14,151 nt of DNA from Deltaproteobacteria bacterium. Its GTDB lineage: Bacteria > Myxococcota_A > Polyangia > Polyangiales > Houyiibacteriaceae. Below the pieces are notes generated by a model. The model searched no databases. It was not told the DNA's origin and worked only from the letters and a program-made list of their open reading frames with translations. Shown here piece after piece: positions 1 to 7,305 of this stretch. The stretch's first letter is position 1. Each line of letters opens with the position of its first letter. Both the position numbers and the translations under genes were made by a program. Where the stretch lies: NCBI GenBank assembly GCA_027295555.1, contig JAPUKT010000499.1, forward strand, positions 1 through 14,151, in the 5' to 3' direction.

Positions 1-54
1 ATGACCCGCGTGTCTAGCGCGTATTGCACCTTCCCGAAAGCGCCGGATCGAGGT
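1..54. other. Short non-coding left edge
   Basis: These 54 bases lie downstream of the adenosyltransferase stop codon on the minus strand. I see no gene start with a convincing ribosome binding site and no hairpin followed by a T-run. A further minus-strand gene could begin just outside the window. Confidence 0.4.
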
Positions 55-609
55 CTAACCGCCCTGCCCTTTCCAGGGGATGTCTTCGACCCCGGCCGTG
101 TGGTTGGCGTAGCGCGCCAGCGTGAACAGCAAATCGCTCAGACGATTGAGGTAGCGAAAGAGCTCGCCGCGCAACGTTTCTTGCGCGCCGAGTGCCACGA
201 TCCCGCGTTCGGCGCGACGGCAGATGCACCGTGCGAGGTGGAAGCGGGCGGCGCTTTCGCTGCCCCCTGGGAGGACGAACGACTGGAGTGTCGGTGGCCC
301 CTCTTCGTACTTGTCGATCGCCCGTTCAAGGGTTTCGACTTGCGCTTCTTCGATGAGCGGCAGGCCACCCTTTTCTTTGCGGTCCGCGGTCGACCCGAGC
401 TCGGCTCCCACTTCAAACAAGTCGTTTTGTATTTGATTGAGAAGCGCATCGAGGTCCGTGTCGGAAACCGCGATGCGCGCCCAGCCGATGGCGCTATTGA
501 GCTCGTCTACGTCGCCGTACGCCGCGACCCGAAGGGAAGCCTTCGACACCCGGACGCCACCGAAGAGGCCGGTTTCGCCGGCGTCGCCTGTCTTGGTGTA
601 GATCTTCAT
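55..609 (-). CDS. PduO-type cob(I)alamin adenosyltransferase
   Basis: Transfers the 5'-deoxyadenosyl group of ATP to cob(I)alamin to make adenosylcobalamin, the cofactor of mutases and some reductases; a cytoplasmic, usually trimeric enzyme. The 184-residue length is normal. Family motifs seen are the N-terminal ATP-binding segment TKTGDAGETGLFGG (5-18) with RVSK at 20-23, GDVDELNS (32-39), FVLPGG (111-116), the RRAER helix motif (131-135), and YLNRLSDLLF (153-162) with R166 and N169. This places it in the PduO/MMAB family, not the unrelated CobO/BtuR family. The ATG overlaps the fmt stop by 4 nt (ATGA), so translation is probably coupled and the gene is the third member of def-fmt. No B12-dependent enzyme lies beside it here, so its client cannot be inferred. 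The right-hand glycine-rich tail is short and unremarkable. Confidence 0.95.
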   Translation of the reverse strand: MKIYTKTGDAGETGLFGGVRVSKASLRVAAYGDVDELNSAIGWARIAVSDTDLDALLNQIQNDLFEVGAELGSTADRKEKGGLPLIEEAQVETLERAIDKYEEGPPTLQSFVLPGGSESAARFHLARCICRRAERGIVALGAQETLRGELFRYLNRLSDLLFTLARYANHTAGVEDIPWKGQGG

Positions 610-1553
610 GCGTCGGTTCCTTCATTCGAAAACCGGTCCCCCACCTGGATACCGCGTCCTGAGATGAACGCTCGGGCATCCATCCGCTTGCGTCCACTTT
701 CCTGAAGCTCTTGAAGCTCGATCGTGCCATCGGTGCAGGCCACGAGAATCCCCTCCTTGTCGAGGGCAATGACTTGCCCCGGGACGGCCGCTTCGGGATC
801 GAGCGTCGAGAATTGCGCGCGATAGACCTTGATGCGGCGCCCATCGAGCGTGGTGTGTGCTCCAGGCCACGGAGTCATCCCGCGAATCTGATTGTGCACT
901 TCGCGAGATGGCTTGTTCCAGTCGATGCGTCCGTGCGCTTTTTCGAGAAGCGGCGCCATCGTGACATAGGCATCGTCCTGTGGTGTTGGGGTGAGCTCGC
1001 CGGCAACGTATCGGGGAAGCTCCTCGCGCAGAAGCTCGGCTCCTAACCTCGAGAGTCGCTCGCTCAAGCTGGCTGCATCGTCGTTGCGTTCGATCGCGGT
1101 CCTCGCGGTGGCCAAGATTGGGCCCGTGTCCATGCCTTCGTCCATCTGCATCAACGTGACTCCGGTTTCGGGATCGCCGTTCACAATCGACCATTGGATC
1201 GGCGCCGCGCCACGCCAACGAGGCAAGAGCGACGCATGCACGTTGACACAACCCGTCCTCGGAGCATCCAGTACCGCACGGGGCAAGATCCGACCGTACG
1301 CGACCACGACACCGACGTCCGCGTTGAGCTCACGCAGTCTTTCGGCAAACTCAGGGGTTCGGACCTTCTTCGGCTGCCAGACATCGAGGCCGAGCCCGAG
1401 GGCGCGCTGCTTCACCGCGGGTGGCCGCAGAGCAAGCCCCCGCCCTGCCGGTCGGTCCGGTTGGGAGATCACTGCGGCGACATCACTGATTTCGTGAAGG
1501 GCTTCGAGGCCAGGCACGGCGAAGTCAGGACTGCCGAAGAACACCAACCGCAT
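606..1553 (-). CDS. fmt: Methionyl-tRNA formyltransferase
   Basis: Formylates the amino group of Met-tRNAfMet using 10-formyl-tetrahydrofolate, which is needed for normal bacterial translation initiation; cytoplasmic. At 315 residues it has the usual size. The N-terminal formyltransferase domain starts with the GSPDFAVP motif (7-14). The folate and catalytic segment NVHASLLPRWRGAAPIQW (104-121) supplies the catalytic Asn104 and His106, and MDEGMDTGPI (137-146) carries the catalytic Asp142. The C-terminal tRNA-binding domain follows from about residue 205 (GRIDW, then TPWPGAHT). It starts 7 nt after the deformylase stop, without a strong Shine-Dalgarno sequence, and overlaps the next gene by 4 nt, so it is almost certainly read from the def promoter. 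Confidence 0.97.
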   Translation of the reverse strand: MRLVFFGSPDFAVPGLEALHEISDVAAVISQPDRPAGRGLALRPPAVKQRALGLGLDVWQPKKVRTPEFAERLRELNADVGVVVAYGRILPRAVLDAPRTGCVNVHASLLPRWRGAAPIQWSIVNGDPETGVTLMQMDEGMDTGPILATARTAIERNDDAASLSERLSRLGAELLREELPRYVAGELTPTPQDDAYVTMAPLLEKAHGRIDWNKPSREVHNQIRGMTPWPGAHTTLDGRRIKVYRAQFSTLDPEAAVPGQVIALDKEGILVACTDGTIELQELQESGRKRMDARAFISGRGIQVGDRFSNEGTDA

Positions 1554-1560
1554 GGAGCGC

Positions 1561-2076
1561 TCACTGAGCGGCGTCGGCCGCTGCCCGCTTGCTCATCGCG
1601 CGATGCACCAAGCGGCGCCGCAACACACTGAGATGATCGATCATCAGCTTGCCATCGAGATGATCGTTTTCGTGCTGAATCACGGTCGCCAAGAGCCCTT
1701 CGGCTTCGAGCTCGAAACGCTTGCCGTCGCGATCGTGGGCGCGCACCTTGATGCGCTCGGCGCGGTCGATATCTTCGCGGATACCTGGAAAGGACAGACA
1801 GCCCTCGTTGAAGGTGGTTTCCCCTTCGGCTTCGATGATCTCAGGATTGATGAAGACGCGAAGGTCACTGGGCTCGTCTTCCCCTGTGGCAACGTCCACG
1901 ATGAATAGTCGCTTCGACACTCCGACCTGTGGAGCGGCTAAACCAACGCCGGGAGCGGCGTACATCGTCTCGGCCATGTCGTCGATCAACTCGTGCAACT
2001 CGGCGTCGAACTCCTCGACTTCGAGGCCGGAGTTGCGGAGACGCTTGTCTGGGTAAAAGAGAATCGGGCGAATCAA
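1561..2076 (-). CDS. def: Peptide deformylase (TTG start)
   Basis: Metal-dependent hydrolase that removes the N-formyl group from nascent proteins, acting after Fmt encoded next to it. All three family motifs are intact: GVGLAAPQVG (43-52), EGCLS (91-95, metal ligand Cys93) and QHENDHLDG (134-142, ligands His135 and His139, catalytic Glu136). The frame stays open upstream to an ATG at 2211, but the extra 45 residues are basic, low-complexity and unlike deformylases. A TTG at 2074-2076 gives a normal 171-residue protein beginning MIRPILFYPD and has a full GGAGGT at 2083-2088, 6 nt upstream, so I place the start there. First gene of the def-fmt-adenosyltransferase operon; the upstream region is shared divergently with the KstD-like gene. 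Confidence 0.95.
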   Translation of the reverse strand: MIRPILFYPDKRLRNSGLEVEEFDAELHELIDDMAETMYAAPGVGLAAPQVGVSKRLFIVDVATGEDEPSDLRVFINPEIIEAEGETTFNEGCLSFPGIREDIDRAERIKVRAHDRDGKRFELEAEGLLATVIQHENDHLDGKLMIDHLSVLRRRLVHRAMSKRAAADAAQ

Positions 2077-2082
2077 CGTGTG

Positions 2083-2088
2083 ACCTCC
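2083..2088 (-). promoter_or_regulatory. Shine-Dalgarno site of def, decides TTG start
   Basis: The minus strand reads GGAGGT, then six bases, then TTG. The perfect anti-16S complement at ideal spacing outweighs the in-frame ATG 135 nt upstream. Confidence 0.85.
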
Positions 2089-2126
2089 GAGCGGATGGCC
2101 GCTCAACACCTTGGAACGACTGTTTT

Positions 2127-2155
2127 TTTCTAGCGCCCGGCTCCGCTTGTCGCAA
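2127..2155 (-). promoter_or_regulatory. Candidate sigma70-type promoter for def-fmt
   Basis: On the minus strand TTGCGA (2155-2150) and TAGAAA (2132-2127) are separated by 17 bases, each matching 4 of 6 consensus positions. Transcription would start near 2120 and give a leader of about 45 nt containing the def Shine-Dalgarno. It lies in the only gap upstream of def, where a promoter is needed because the neighbouring gene is divergent. Moderate motif scores, so tentative. Confidence 0.4.
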
Positions 2156-2168
2156 GATCCTGGGCGAG

Positions 2169-2174
2169 TTGACA
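2169..2174 (+). promoter_or_regulatory. Candidate -35 element of KstD-like gene
   Basis: A perfect TTGACA. No good -10 sits 17 bases downstream: the matching position (2192-2197, CATGTT) has only 3 of 6 matches and falls inside the palindrome 2187-2200. If this -35 is used, a protein bound at the palindrome would cover the -10 and start region, consistent with repression. Confidence 0.35.
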
Positions 2175-2186
2175 GGCGTCGTCGAC

Positions 2187-2200
2187 TAGAACATGTTCTA
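2187..2200. promoter_or_regulatory. KstR-like TetR-family operator palindrome
   Basis: TAGAACATGTTCTA is a perfect 14-bp inverted repeat. It fits every fixed position of the consensus TNNAACNNGTTNNA described for KstR, the TetR-family repressor of the mycobacterial cholesterol-catabolism regulon. It lies 38-51 bp upstream of the ATG of a KstD-like dehydrogenase, and KstR represses kstD in actinobacteria. It is also upstream of the divergent def promoter. No regulator gene is in the window. I noticed no second copy when reading the sequence by eye. The identity of the bound protein is inferred; the palindrome itself is certain. Confidence 0.65.
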
Positions 2201-2224
2201 TTTTCTCGCAAGGAGACCTTAGCA

Positions 2225-2230
2225 AAGGAG
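2225..2230 (+). promoter_or_regulatory. Shine-Dalgarno site of KstD-like gene
   Basis: AAGGAG, 7 bases before the ATG at 2238, fixes the start. It is one of the clearest ribosome binding sites in the window. Confidence 0.8.
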
Positions 2231-2237
2231 CGCCGCG

Positions 2238-3944
2238 ATGGCGGAGTGGGACCGTACTGTCGATCTACTGGTCATGGGAAGCGGCGCCGCCGGACTGGCT
2301 GCAGCGGTTCGCGCGCGCGATCTTGGCCTCGATGTGCTCGTGGTCGAAAAGAGCGAGTTCTTCGGTGGGAACACTGCCATGTCGGGCGGCGTGTGCTGGG
2401 TCGCGAACAATCCAGGGATGGCCAAGGAGGGCATCGCGGACTCGGATGAGGAAGGCTTCAGGTATCTGAAGCACATCACGAAGGGCGAGGTCCCCGACGA
2501 GCGCCTGTGGTTGTATATCCGCGAAAGCAAGCGCGTGCTCGCCTACCTCCACGAGAACACCCACGTGCGATACGTGCCGCTGGCCAAGTACACCGACTAT
2601 TACCCCGAGGCTCCCGGCGGTCGGCCCGGCGGTCGCTCGATGGACCCGGTGCCGTTCGACGGCTCGAAGCTCCGAGGCCAGCTGATCCAGTTGCGTAGGC
2701 CCCACCCGCAGTCGCAGATCCTGGGCAAGTTCGGCATCACCGCCAAAGAGGCGCAAGCGGCTATCGGAGTTGGGTTCCGCACGATGCTATTTATGGCGTG
2801 GCAGATGTTCCTCTACTTGCTTCGCTATCCGAAGCGGAAGCGGTGGGGACGCGATACCAAGCTTTGCGCCGGCAACTCCCTGATGGGGCGTCTTCTGCTT
2901 TCAATCAAAGATCGCAAGATCCCCGCTTGGCTCAACACAGCCGTCGAAAAACTGATTTTCGAAAATGGCCGGGTCGTCGGCGCGGTGATCAACAAAGAGG
3001 GTGAAAAGCTTCGGGTGAAAACCAACCGGGGCGTGGTGATCGCCGCGGGCGGGTTCTCGCGGAATCTCGAGATGCGCAAGAAGTACCAACGCCACCCCAT
3101 CGCGACGGAGTGGACGTCGGGCACTCCCTCGAACACGGGTGACGGGATTCGGCTCGGCCAAGCGGCCGGCGGTGCGCTCGGTTTAATGGATGAAGCATGG
3201 TGGACGCCGGTGTCGCTGGTGCCCAAGTCGCCCGTTTCATGGGTGCTCGTGGTCGAGAAGAGCCTCCCCCACGGCTTGTTCGTCAATCAGGACGGGAAGC
3301 GGTTCACGAACGAAGCGGCCCCGTACATCGACGTCGTCAACGGGATGTACGACGACGTCGCCAAGACGCAGACTACAGATCCGCGCTGGTACCACATCTT
3401 CGACGCAACATATCGGAGGTCGTCGGTCGCCGGCCCAGTCGCACCAGGCAAAATCATGCCCGACAAACAACTGCCGCGGCGCTACCGCGATGGGGGCTAC
3501 CTCTTTCGCACGAATACGCTCCAAGAGCTGGCCGGGAAGATTGACGTCCCAGCTGATGCTTTGAAGGCCACCATCGCGCGGTTCAACGAGTACGCCGTCA
3601 AGGGCAAGGACCCCGACTACAACCGCGGATGGAGCGCACAGGACCGCTACTATGGGGACCCGCGTGTGAAGCCGAATTGCTCGCTCGGACGGATCGAGAC
3701 TGGCCCGTTCTACGCGGTTCGGATCTATCCCGGTGACCTCGGCACCAAGGGCGGCATGATCACCGACGACCACAGTCGCGTGTTGAAAGAAGATGGGCAG
3801 GCGGTTCCAGGGCTCTACGCCGCTGGCAACTCCACAGCCTCGATGATGGGCCGTACATACCCGGGCGCCGGCGGGACGATCGGCCCCGCGCTGACTTTCG
3901 GTTTCCTCGCGGCAGAGGCTGCCGAAGGACACTCTCCCTCATAG
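2238..3944 (+). CDS. KstD-like FAD-dependent dehydrogenase
   Basis: A 568-residue flavoprotein of the FAD_binding_2 / fumarate reductase flavoprotein superfamily, closest in pattern to 3-ketosteroid delta1-dehydrogenases, which remove hydrogens from C1-C2 of 3-oxosteroids. Seen: the FAD dinucleotide loop GSGAAG (14-19), Glu37 for ribose binding, GGNTAMSGG (43-51), a second FAD segment VIAAGGF (267-273), and the C-terminal YAAGNSTASMMG (527-538). By-eye equivalents of the KstD active site are a Tyr in the YTDYYP cluster (118-123), Tyr363 in NEAAPY, and Tyr541/Gly545 in TYPGAGG, with the same four-residue spacing as the known Tyr487/Gly491 pair. The length is a little above typical KstD (about 510-560). 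It starts behind a strong Shine-Dalgarno and a KstR-like operator, and converges on priA with a 6-bp overlap. A related 4-ene-forming steroid or other FAD dehydrogenase remains possible. Confidence 0.82.
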   Translation: MAEWDRTVDLLVMGSGAAGLAAAVRARDLGLDVLVVEKSEFFGGNTAMSGGVCWVANNPGMAKEGIADSDEEGFRYLKHITKGEVPDERLWLYIRESKRVLAYLHENTHVRYVPLAKYTDYYPEAPGGRPGGRSMDPVPFDGSKLRGQLIQLRRPHPQSQILGKFGITAKEAQAAIGVGFRTMLFMAWQMFLYLLRYPKRKRWGRDTKLCAGNSLMGRLLLSIKDRKIPAWLNTAVEKLIFENGRVVGAVINKEGEKLRVKTNRGVVIAAGGFSRNLEMRKKYQRHPIATEWTSGTPSNTGDGIRLGQAAGGALGLMDEAWWTPVSLVPKSPVSWVLVVEKSLPHGLFVNQDGKRFTNEAAPYIDVVNGMYDDVAKTQTTDPRWYHIFDATYRRSSVAGPVAPGKIMPDKQLPRRYRDGGYLFRTNTLQELAGKIDVPADALKATIARFNEYAVKGKDPDYNRGWSAQDRYYGDPRVKPNCSLGRIETGPFYAVRIYPGDLGTKGGMITDDHSRVLKEDGQAVPGLYAAGNSTASMMGRTYPGAGGTIGPALTFGFLAAEAAEGHSPS

Positions 3945-6260
3945 GGGTTCGATGTCTAGGGAGGCGCGGGCGGGGGGGAGGCCTTCGTCGATTTTGGCGG
4001 CGAGTTGGGCGGCTACGGTGCGGAGGGCATGTCGGTCGGAGGACTTGAGAAGTAGTCGGTAGTGGTAGCGGCCTCGGAGGCGTGCGAGGGGAGCTGGTGC
4101 TGGGCCCAGGACTTCGACGACGGCGTCGCGGACCGCGTCGTGTCGATGCGCGATCGTCGCGAGTGATTGGGCGGCGTGGCGGGCTTCGGCTTCGGCGCCG
4201 GCGTGAATGCGTACGATGACGAGGCGCGTGAACGGAGGATATCCAACTTCACGTCGAGATTGGATCTCGACCGCATAGAAACTCTCGTAGTCGTGTTGGG
4301 CGGCGAGGCGGACCGCGGGGTGGTCTGGTTGATAGGTCTGCAACACCACCTTGCCGGGGGTACCGGCGCGTCCCGCCCTCCCCGCAACCTGCGCGAGCAA
4401 CTGGAAGGTACGCTCCGACGCACGAAAATCGGGAAACGCCAAGCTCTGGTCGGCAAGCACGACGCCCACCAACGTCACCCGCGCGATGTCGTGCCCCTTG
4501 GTCACCATCTGTGTACCGACCATGATATCGACTTCCCCGTTGCGAAGACGGTCGAGGACTTCCTCGACGCCCGCACCCGTGGCCGTGTCGCGGTCGAGCC
4601 TCGCGACTTTGGCCTTCGGGAAGCTTTCGGTGATGGCCTGCTCGAGTTGTTCGGTGCCAACGCCGAGGCGCTTGTACTCCGAGCCGCCGCACGCCACGCA
4701 TGGAACGGCAACTGCTCGCTGAAAATCGCAATAGTGGCAGCGCAGCGCGCTTTGTCCCCGATGCTCGGTGAGGGCGACACTGCAGGCGGGACACTCGGCG
4801 ACAGCCCCACACGAAACGCAACGCACGCTCGGCGAGAATCCGCGTCGGTTGAGAAACAGGATCGCCTGATGACCCGATTCCAAACATTCCCCGATCGCGC
4901 GGTGGAGCGGGCCCGAAAGCAGTGGATGCCCCGTCGGCCCCTGACGGTGCCGTCGTAGATCGACGATCTCCACCTCCGGGAGCCGCTGCCCAGTCGCGCG
5001 GCTCGGGAGCGACAAGAGACGGAGCTTGCCCTCGATCGCACGGTGATAGGTCTCCATCGCGGGCGTCGCGCTGCCGAGCACGCACACGGCCCCTGCGTAT
5101 TGCGCTCGAAGCAGAGCCATATCCCGCGCGTGATAGCGAAATCCCTCGTCTTGCTTGAACGAAGGGTCGTGCTCCTCGTCGACGACGATCATTCCAAGAT
5201 CAGCAACCGGCGCAAACAACGCCGAGCGGGCGCCGATCGCGACTCGAACGCGACCTCTACGGAGGGCCTGCCACGCATCGTCGCGCTGTCGGGCTGTGAG
5301 CCCACTGTGAAGCACCGCGATTTCGTCACCGAACCGCGCCCGAAAACGGCCCACGAGCTGGGGGGTTAGCGCGATCTCGGGAACCAGCACTATCGCACCA
5401 TGGCCAGCTTGGCGCACCACGTCGATCGCGCGGAGGTAGACCTCGGTCTTGCCCGAGCCCGTGACCCCATGGAGCAAGAACGCTTCGCTCGCCCGCTCAT
5501 CGACGGCTTTGCAGATCGCGTCGATCGCGAACTGCTGCTCTCCGGTCGGAAACGGAGGCTCGTCACGCGCTACCGGGGAACGAAAAAACGGATCGCGACT
5601 GGCTTCGACCTCTTCGACCTCGACCAGGCCCTTGCTCACCAGCGCGCGAACCACCGCACGCGGGTCCGAGAGAACACCACGAAGCTCGTCGAGAAAAATC
5701 GATTCGCGACTGGCGAAGTGCTCCATGACCTTCCGCTGGCGCGCTCCCAATCGAATGTCTGAAGGGTCTCCTCCAGTCGCCGTGATCTTCCAAGTCGTGC
5801 GATGCGCAACCCGTTGACCGGGGAGGTGTTCCTCGGTTTCGAGAAAACCATCGTCACGTAGTCGGCGCATGGCCCCGGTCGGCAATGCCGGCGCGGCCGC
5901 CCGCAGCACCTCACCGAGCGGGTGCATGTAATACTTGGCCGTCTGTTCGAGAAAGCGCAGGAGCTCCGGCGTGAACACCGGCTCGGACTCGAGGAGCCCA
6001 GCAACCGGCAACGCACGCTTCACCCCTTCCGGCACATCGGCCCGCGAACCAACCACGAACCCCGGCAACTTCCGACGGTTGAACGACACGGCAACCCGCG
6101 ACCCCGCACTCAGCTTCCCGAGAAGGCCGTCCGGAACTCGATACGTAAACACTTTGCGAAGCGGCACCGGGAGCGCCACTTCGACGAAAGGTGCTGCGGG
6201 CTCGGTCGTGAGGCCGCCGGCCGAGCTTCTACTCTGGCTTGTGCTCGACGAGGGTTCCAT
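3939..6260 (-). CDS. priA: Primosomal protein N' (replication restart helicase)
   Basis: PriA recognises abandoned replication forks and reloads the replicative helicase. From the ATG at 6260 it has 773 residues, near the family norm. The N-terminal 3'-OH-binding domain starts around residue 25 (VEVALPVPL). The helicase core has Walker A GVTGSGKTE (265-273), DEEH box (361-364), LGSATPAME (395-403), NRRGFSP (471-477), GTQMVTKGHD (582-591) and a QVAGRAGR-type motif VI (624-631). Eight cysteines for the two zinc sites lie at 481, 484, 490, 493, 508, 511, 521 and 524. An ATG at 6335 is also in frame, but it lengthens the overlap with tsaD to 107 nt and adds no family sequence; neither start has a good Shine-Dalgarno. 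The chosen start overlaps tsaD by 32 nt. Its stop overlaps the KstD-like stop, tail to tail. Confidence 0.96.
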   Translation of the reverse strand: MEPSSSTSQSRSSAGGLTTEPAAPFVEVALPVPLRKVFTYRVPDGLLGKLSAGSRVAVSFNRRKLPGFVVGSRADVPEGVKRALPVAGLLESEPVFTPELLRFLEQTAKYYMHPLGEVLRAAAPALPTGAMRRLRDDGFLETEEHLPGQRVAHRTTWKITATGGDPSDIRLGARQRKVMEHFASRESIFLDELRGVLSDPRAVVRALVSKGLVEVEEVEASRDPFFRSPVARDEPPFPTGEQQFAIDAICKAVDERASEAFLLHGVTGSGKTEVYLRAIDVVRQAGHGAIVLVPEIALTPQLVGRFRARFGDEIAVLHSGLTARQRDDAWQALRRGRVRVAIGARSALFAPVADLGMIVVDEEHDPSFKQDEGFRYHARDMALLRAQYAGAVCVLGSATPAMETYHRAIEGKLRLLSLPSRATGQRLPEVEIVDLRRHRQGPTGHPLLSGPLHRAIGECLESGHQAILFLNRRGFSPSVRCVSCGAVAECPACSVALTEHRGQSALRCHYCDFQRAVAVPCVACGGSEYKRLGVGTEQLEQAITESFPKAKVARLDRDTATGAGVEEVLDRLRNGEVDIMVGTQMVTKGHDIARVTLVGVVLADQSLAFPDFRASERTFQLLAQVAGRAGRAGTPGKVVLQTYQPDHPAVRLAAQHDYESFYAVEIQSRREVGYPPFTRLVIVRIHAGAEAEARHAAQSLATIAHRHDAVRDAVVEVLGPAPAPLARLRGRYHYRLLLKSSDRHALRTVAAQLAAKIDEGLPPARASLDIEPL
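3959..3978 (+). other. G-quadruplex-compatible G-runs
   Basis: The plus strand has G-runs at 3959-3961, 3968-3970 and a seven-G run at 3972-3978, fitting G3-N6-G3-N1-G3-N1-G3. It encodes the Pro/Arg-rich C-terminus of PriA on the other strand, so codon content alone may explain it. It lies 15 nt beyond the stop of the convergent KstD-like gene. Confidence 0.3.
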
Positions 6261-7305
6261 CGGCTCGAAACTTGCCGCGACGCCGGTCCGGGTCGCGAGA
6301 ATACACGGCGAACGATAGATCGGCGCGCTCGCCATCGGTCAATCGATGGACTCCAGCCATCGCGATCATCGCCGCGTTATCGGTGCACGAAATCGGAGGT
6401 GGTACGAAAAGCGCGATCCCGTTTTCGTCGCAAGCGACTTTGGCGCGCGCCCGCAGACCGCGATTGGCTGCGACGCCACCAGTGATCACCAGCTGATCGA
6501 TTCCCTCACGTTGGCAGGCGAGCACGGACTTCCGAACGAGGCTTTCGACGATCACGCCTTGAAACGACGCACAGAGGTCGGCGAGCTGCTGCTCGCCTTC
6601 GGGAACACCCGCTTGCTGCACGTGACGCACGAGGGCCGTTTTGAGTCCCGAAAAGCTGAAATCCAGGGTCTTTCTCGACGCCATCGGGAGGGGGAACGAG
6701 AACGCATCCGCCTGGCCACGCGCCGCAAGCTGGTCGATGACGGGACCCCCTGGATAGCCGAGGCCGAGCAGCTTGGCTGCCTTGTCGAAAGCCTCGCCGG
6801 CTGCGTCGTCCCGGGTTTGGGCGAGGAGCGCGATATCCGAAAACCCTTCGACTCGATAGAGCGCGGTATGACCGCCGCTTACGAGCAGCCCCACATACGG
6901 CATCGTGGGCACGGGCGCGGGTTCGCCCTGGTCTTGACGTTGGAGGTAGATGGCAAAGAGGTGGCCATCCAAGTGATTCACACCAACCAGGGGCTTGTCG
7001 AGACTCCAGGCGAGCGCCTTGGCAACCTGCACCCCCACCAACAACGATCCTACGAGGCCGGGGCCTTGCGTAACCGCGATCGCGTCCACGCCCTCTAGAC
7101 CACCAGGCACATCGGAGAGCGCTTCGCGAATGACGGGAATGATCGCCTGCATGTGCGCGCGCGAGGCAAGCTCGGGGACGATTCCGCCATAGGGCCCGTG
7201 TGTTGCAATCTGGCTGGCCACGACGTCCGCAAGCACCTCACCTTCCTCGGTGACCAGCGCCGCCGCCGTCTCGTCGCAAGAGCTCTCGATCCCCAGGACA
7301 CGCAT
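6229..7305 (-). CDS. tsaD: tRNA t6A37 threonylcarbamoyltransferase TsaD
   Basis: Catalytic subunit that, with TsaB and TsaE, transfers threonylcarbamoyl to A37 of ANN-decoding tRNAs (Kae1/Qri7/YgjD family). The 358-residue protein starts MRVLGIESSCDET (1-13), the family hallmark. The metal ligands His111 and His115 are in HLDGH with Tyr120 behind; GPGLVGSLLVG is at 81-91, and GGVAANRG plus CTDNAAMIA mark the C-terminal ASKHA lobe. The open frame extends to 7389, but the ATG at 7305 is the correct start: it matches the family and has GGGAG at 7314-7318, 8 nt upstream. It overlaps the preceding lipoprotein stop by one base (TGATG) and its own end is overlapped by priA, so the three are probably one transcript. 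Confidence 0.97.
   Translation of the reverse strand: MRVLGIESSCDETAAALVTEEGEVLADVVASQIATHGPYGGIVPELASRAHMQAIIPVIREALSDVPGGLEGVDAIAVTQGPGLVGSLLVGVQVAKALAWSLDKPLVGVNHLDGHLFAIYLQRQDQGEPAPVPTMPYVGLLVSGGHTALYRVEGFSDIALLAQTRDDAAGEAFDKAAKLLGLGYPGGPVIDQLAARGQADAFSFPLPMASRKTLDFSFSGLKTALVRHVQQAGVPEGEQQLADLCASFQGVIVESLVRKSVLACQREGIDQLVITGGVAANRGLRARAKVACDENGIALFVPPPISCTDNAAMIAMAGVHRLTDGERADLSFAVYSRDPDRRRGKFRADGTLVEHKPE

Noticed and set aside
1..705. A 234-codon open frame on the plus strand over the adenosyltransferase and fmt end
   Set aside because: It is antisense to genes with full family motifs and shows no protein-like pattern of its own.
2187..2200. SOS (LexA) box
   Set aside because: The Gram-positive LexA box needs four bases between GAAC and GTTC; here there are two. 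The Myxococcus-type LexA motif does not fit either.
2077..2211. N-terminal extension of peptide deformylase from the ATG at 2211
   Set aside because: The extension is basic and low-complexity, crosses the KstR-like palindrome and the candidate def promoter, and the TTG at 2076 has a perfect Shine-Dalgarno.
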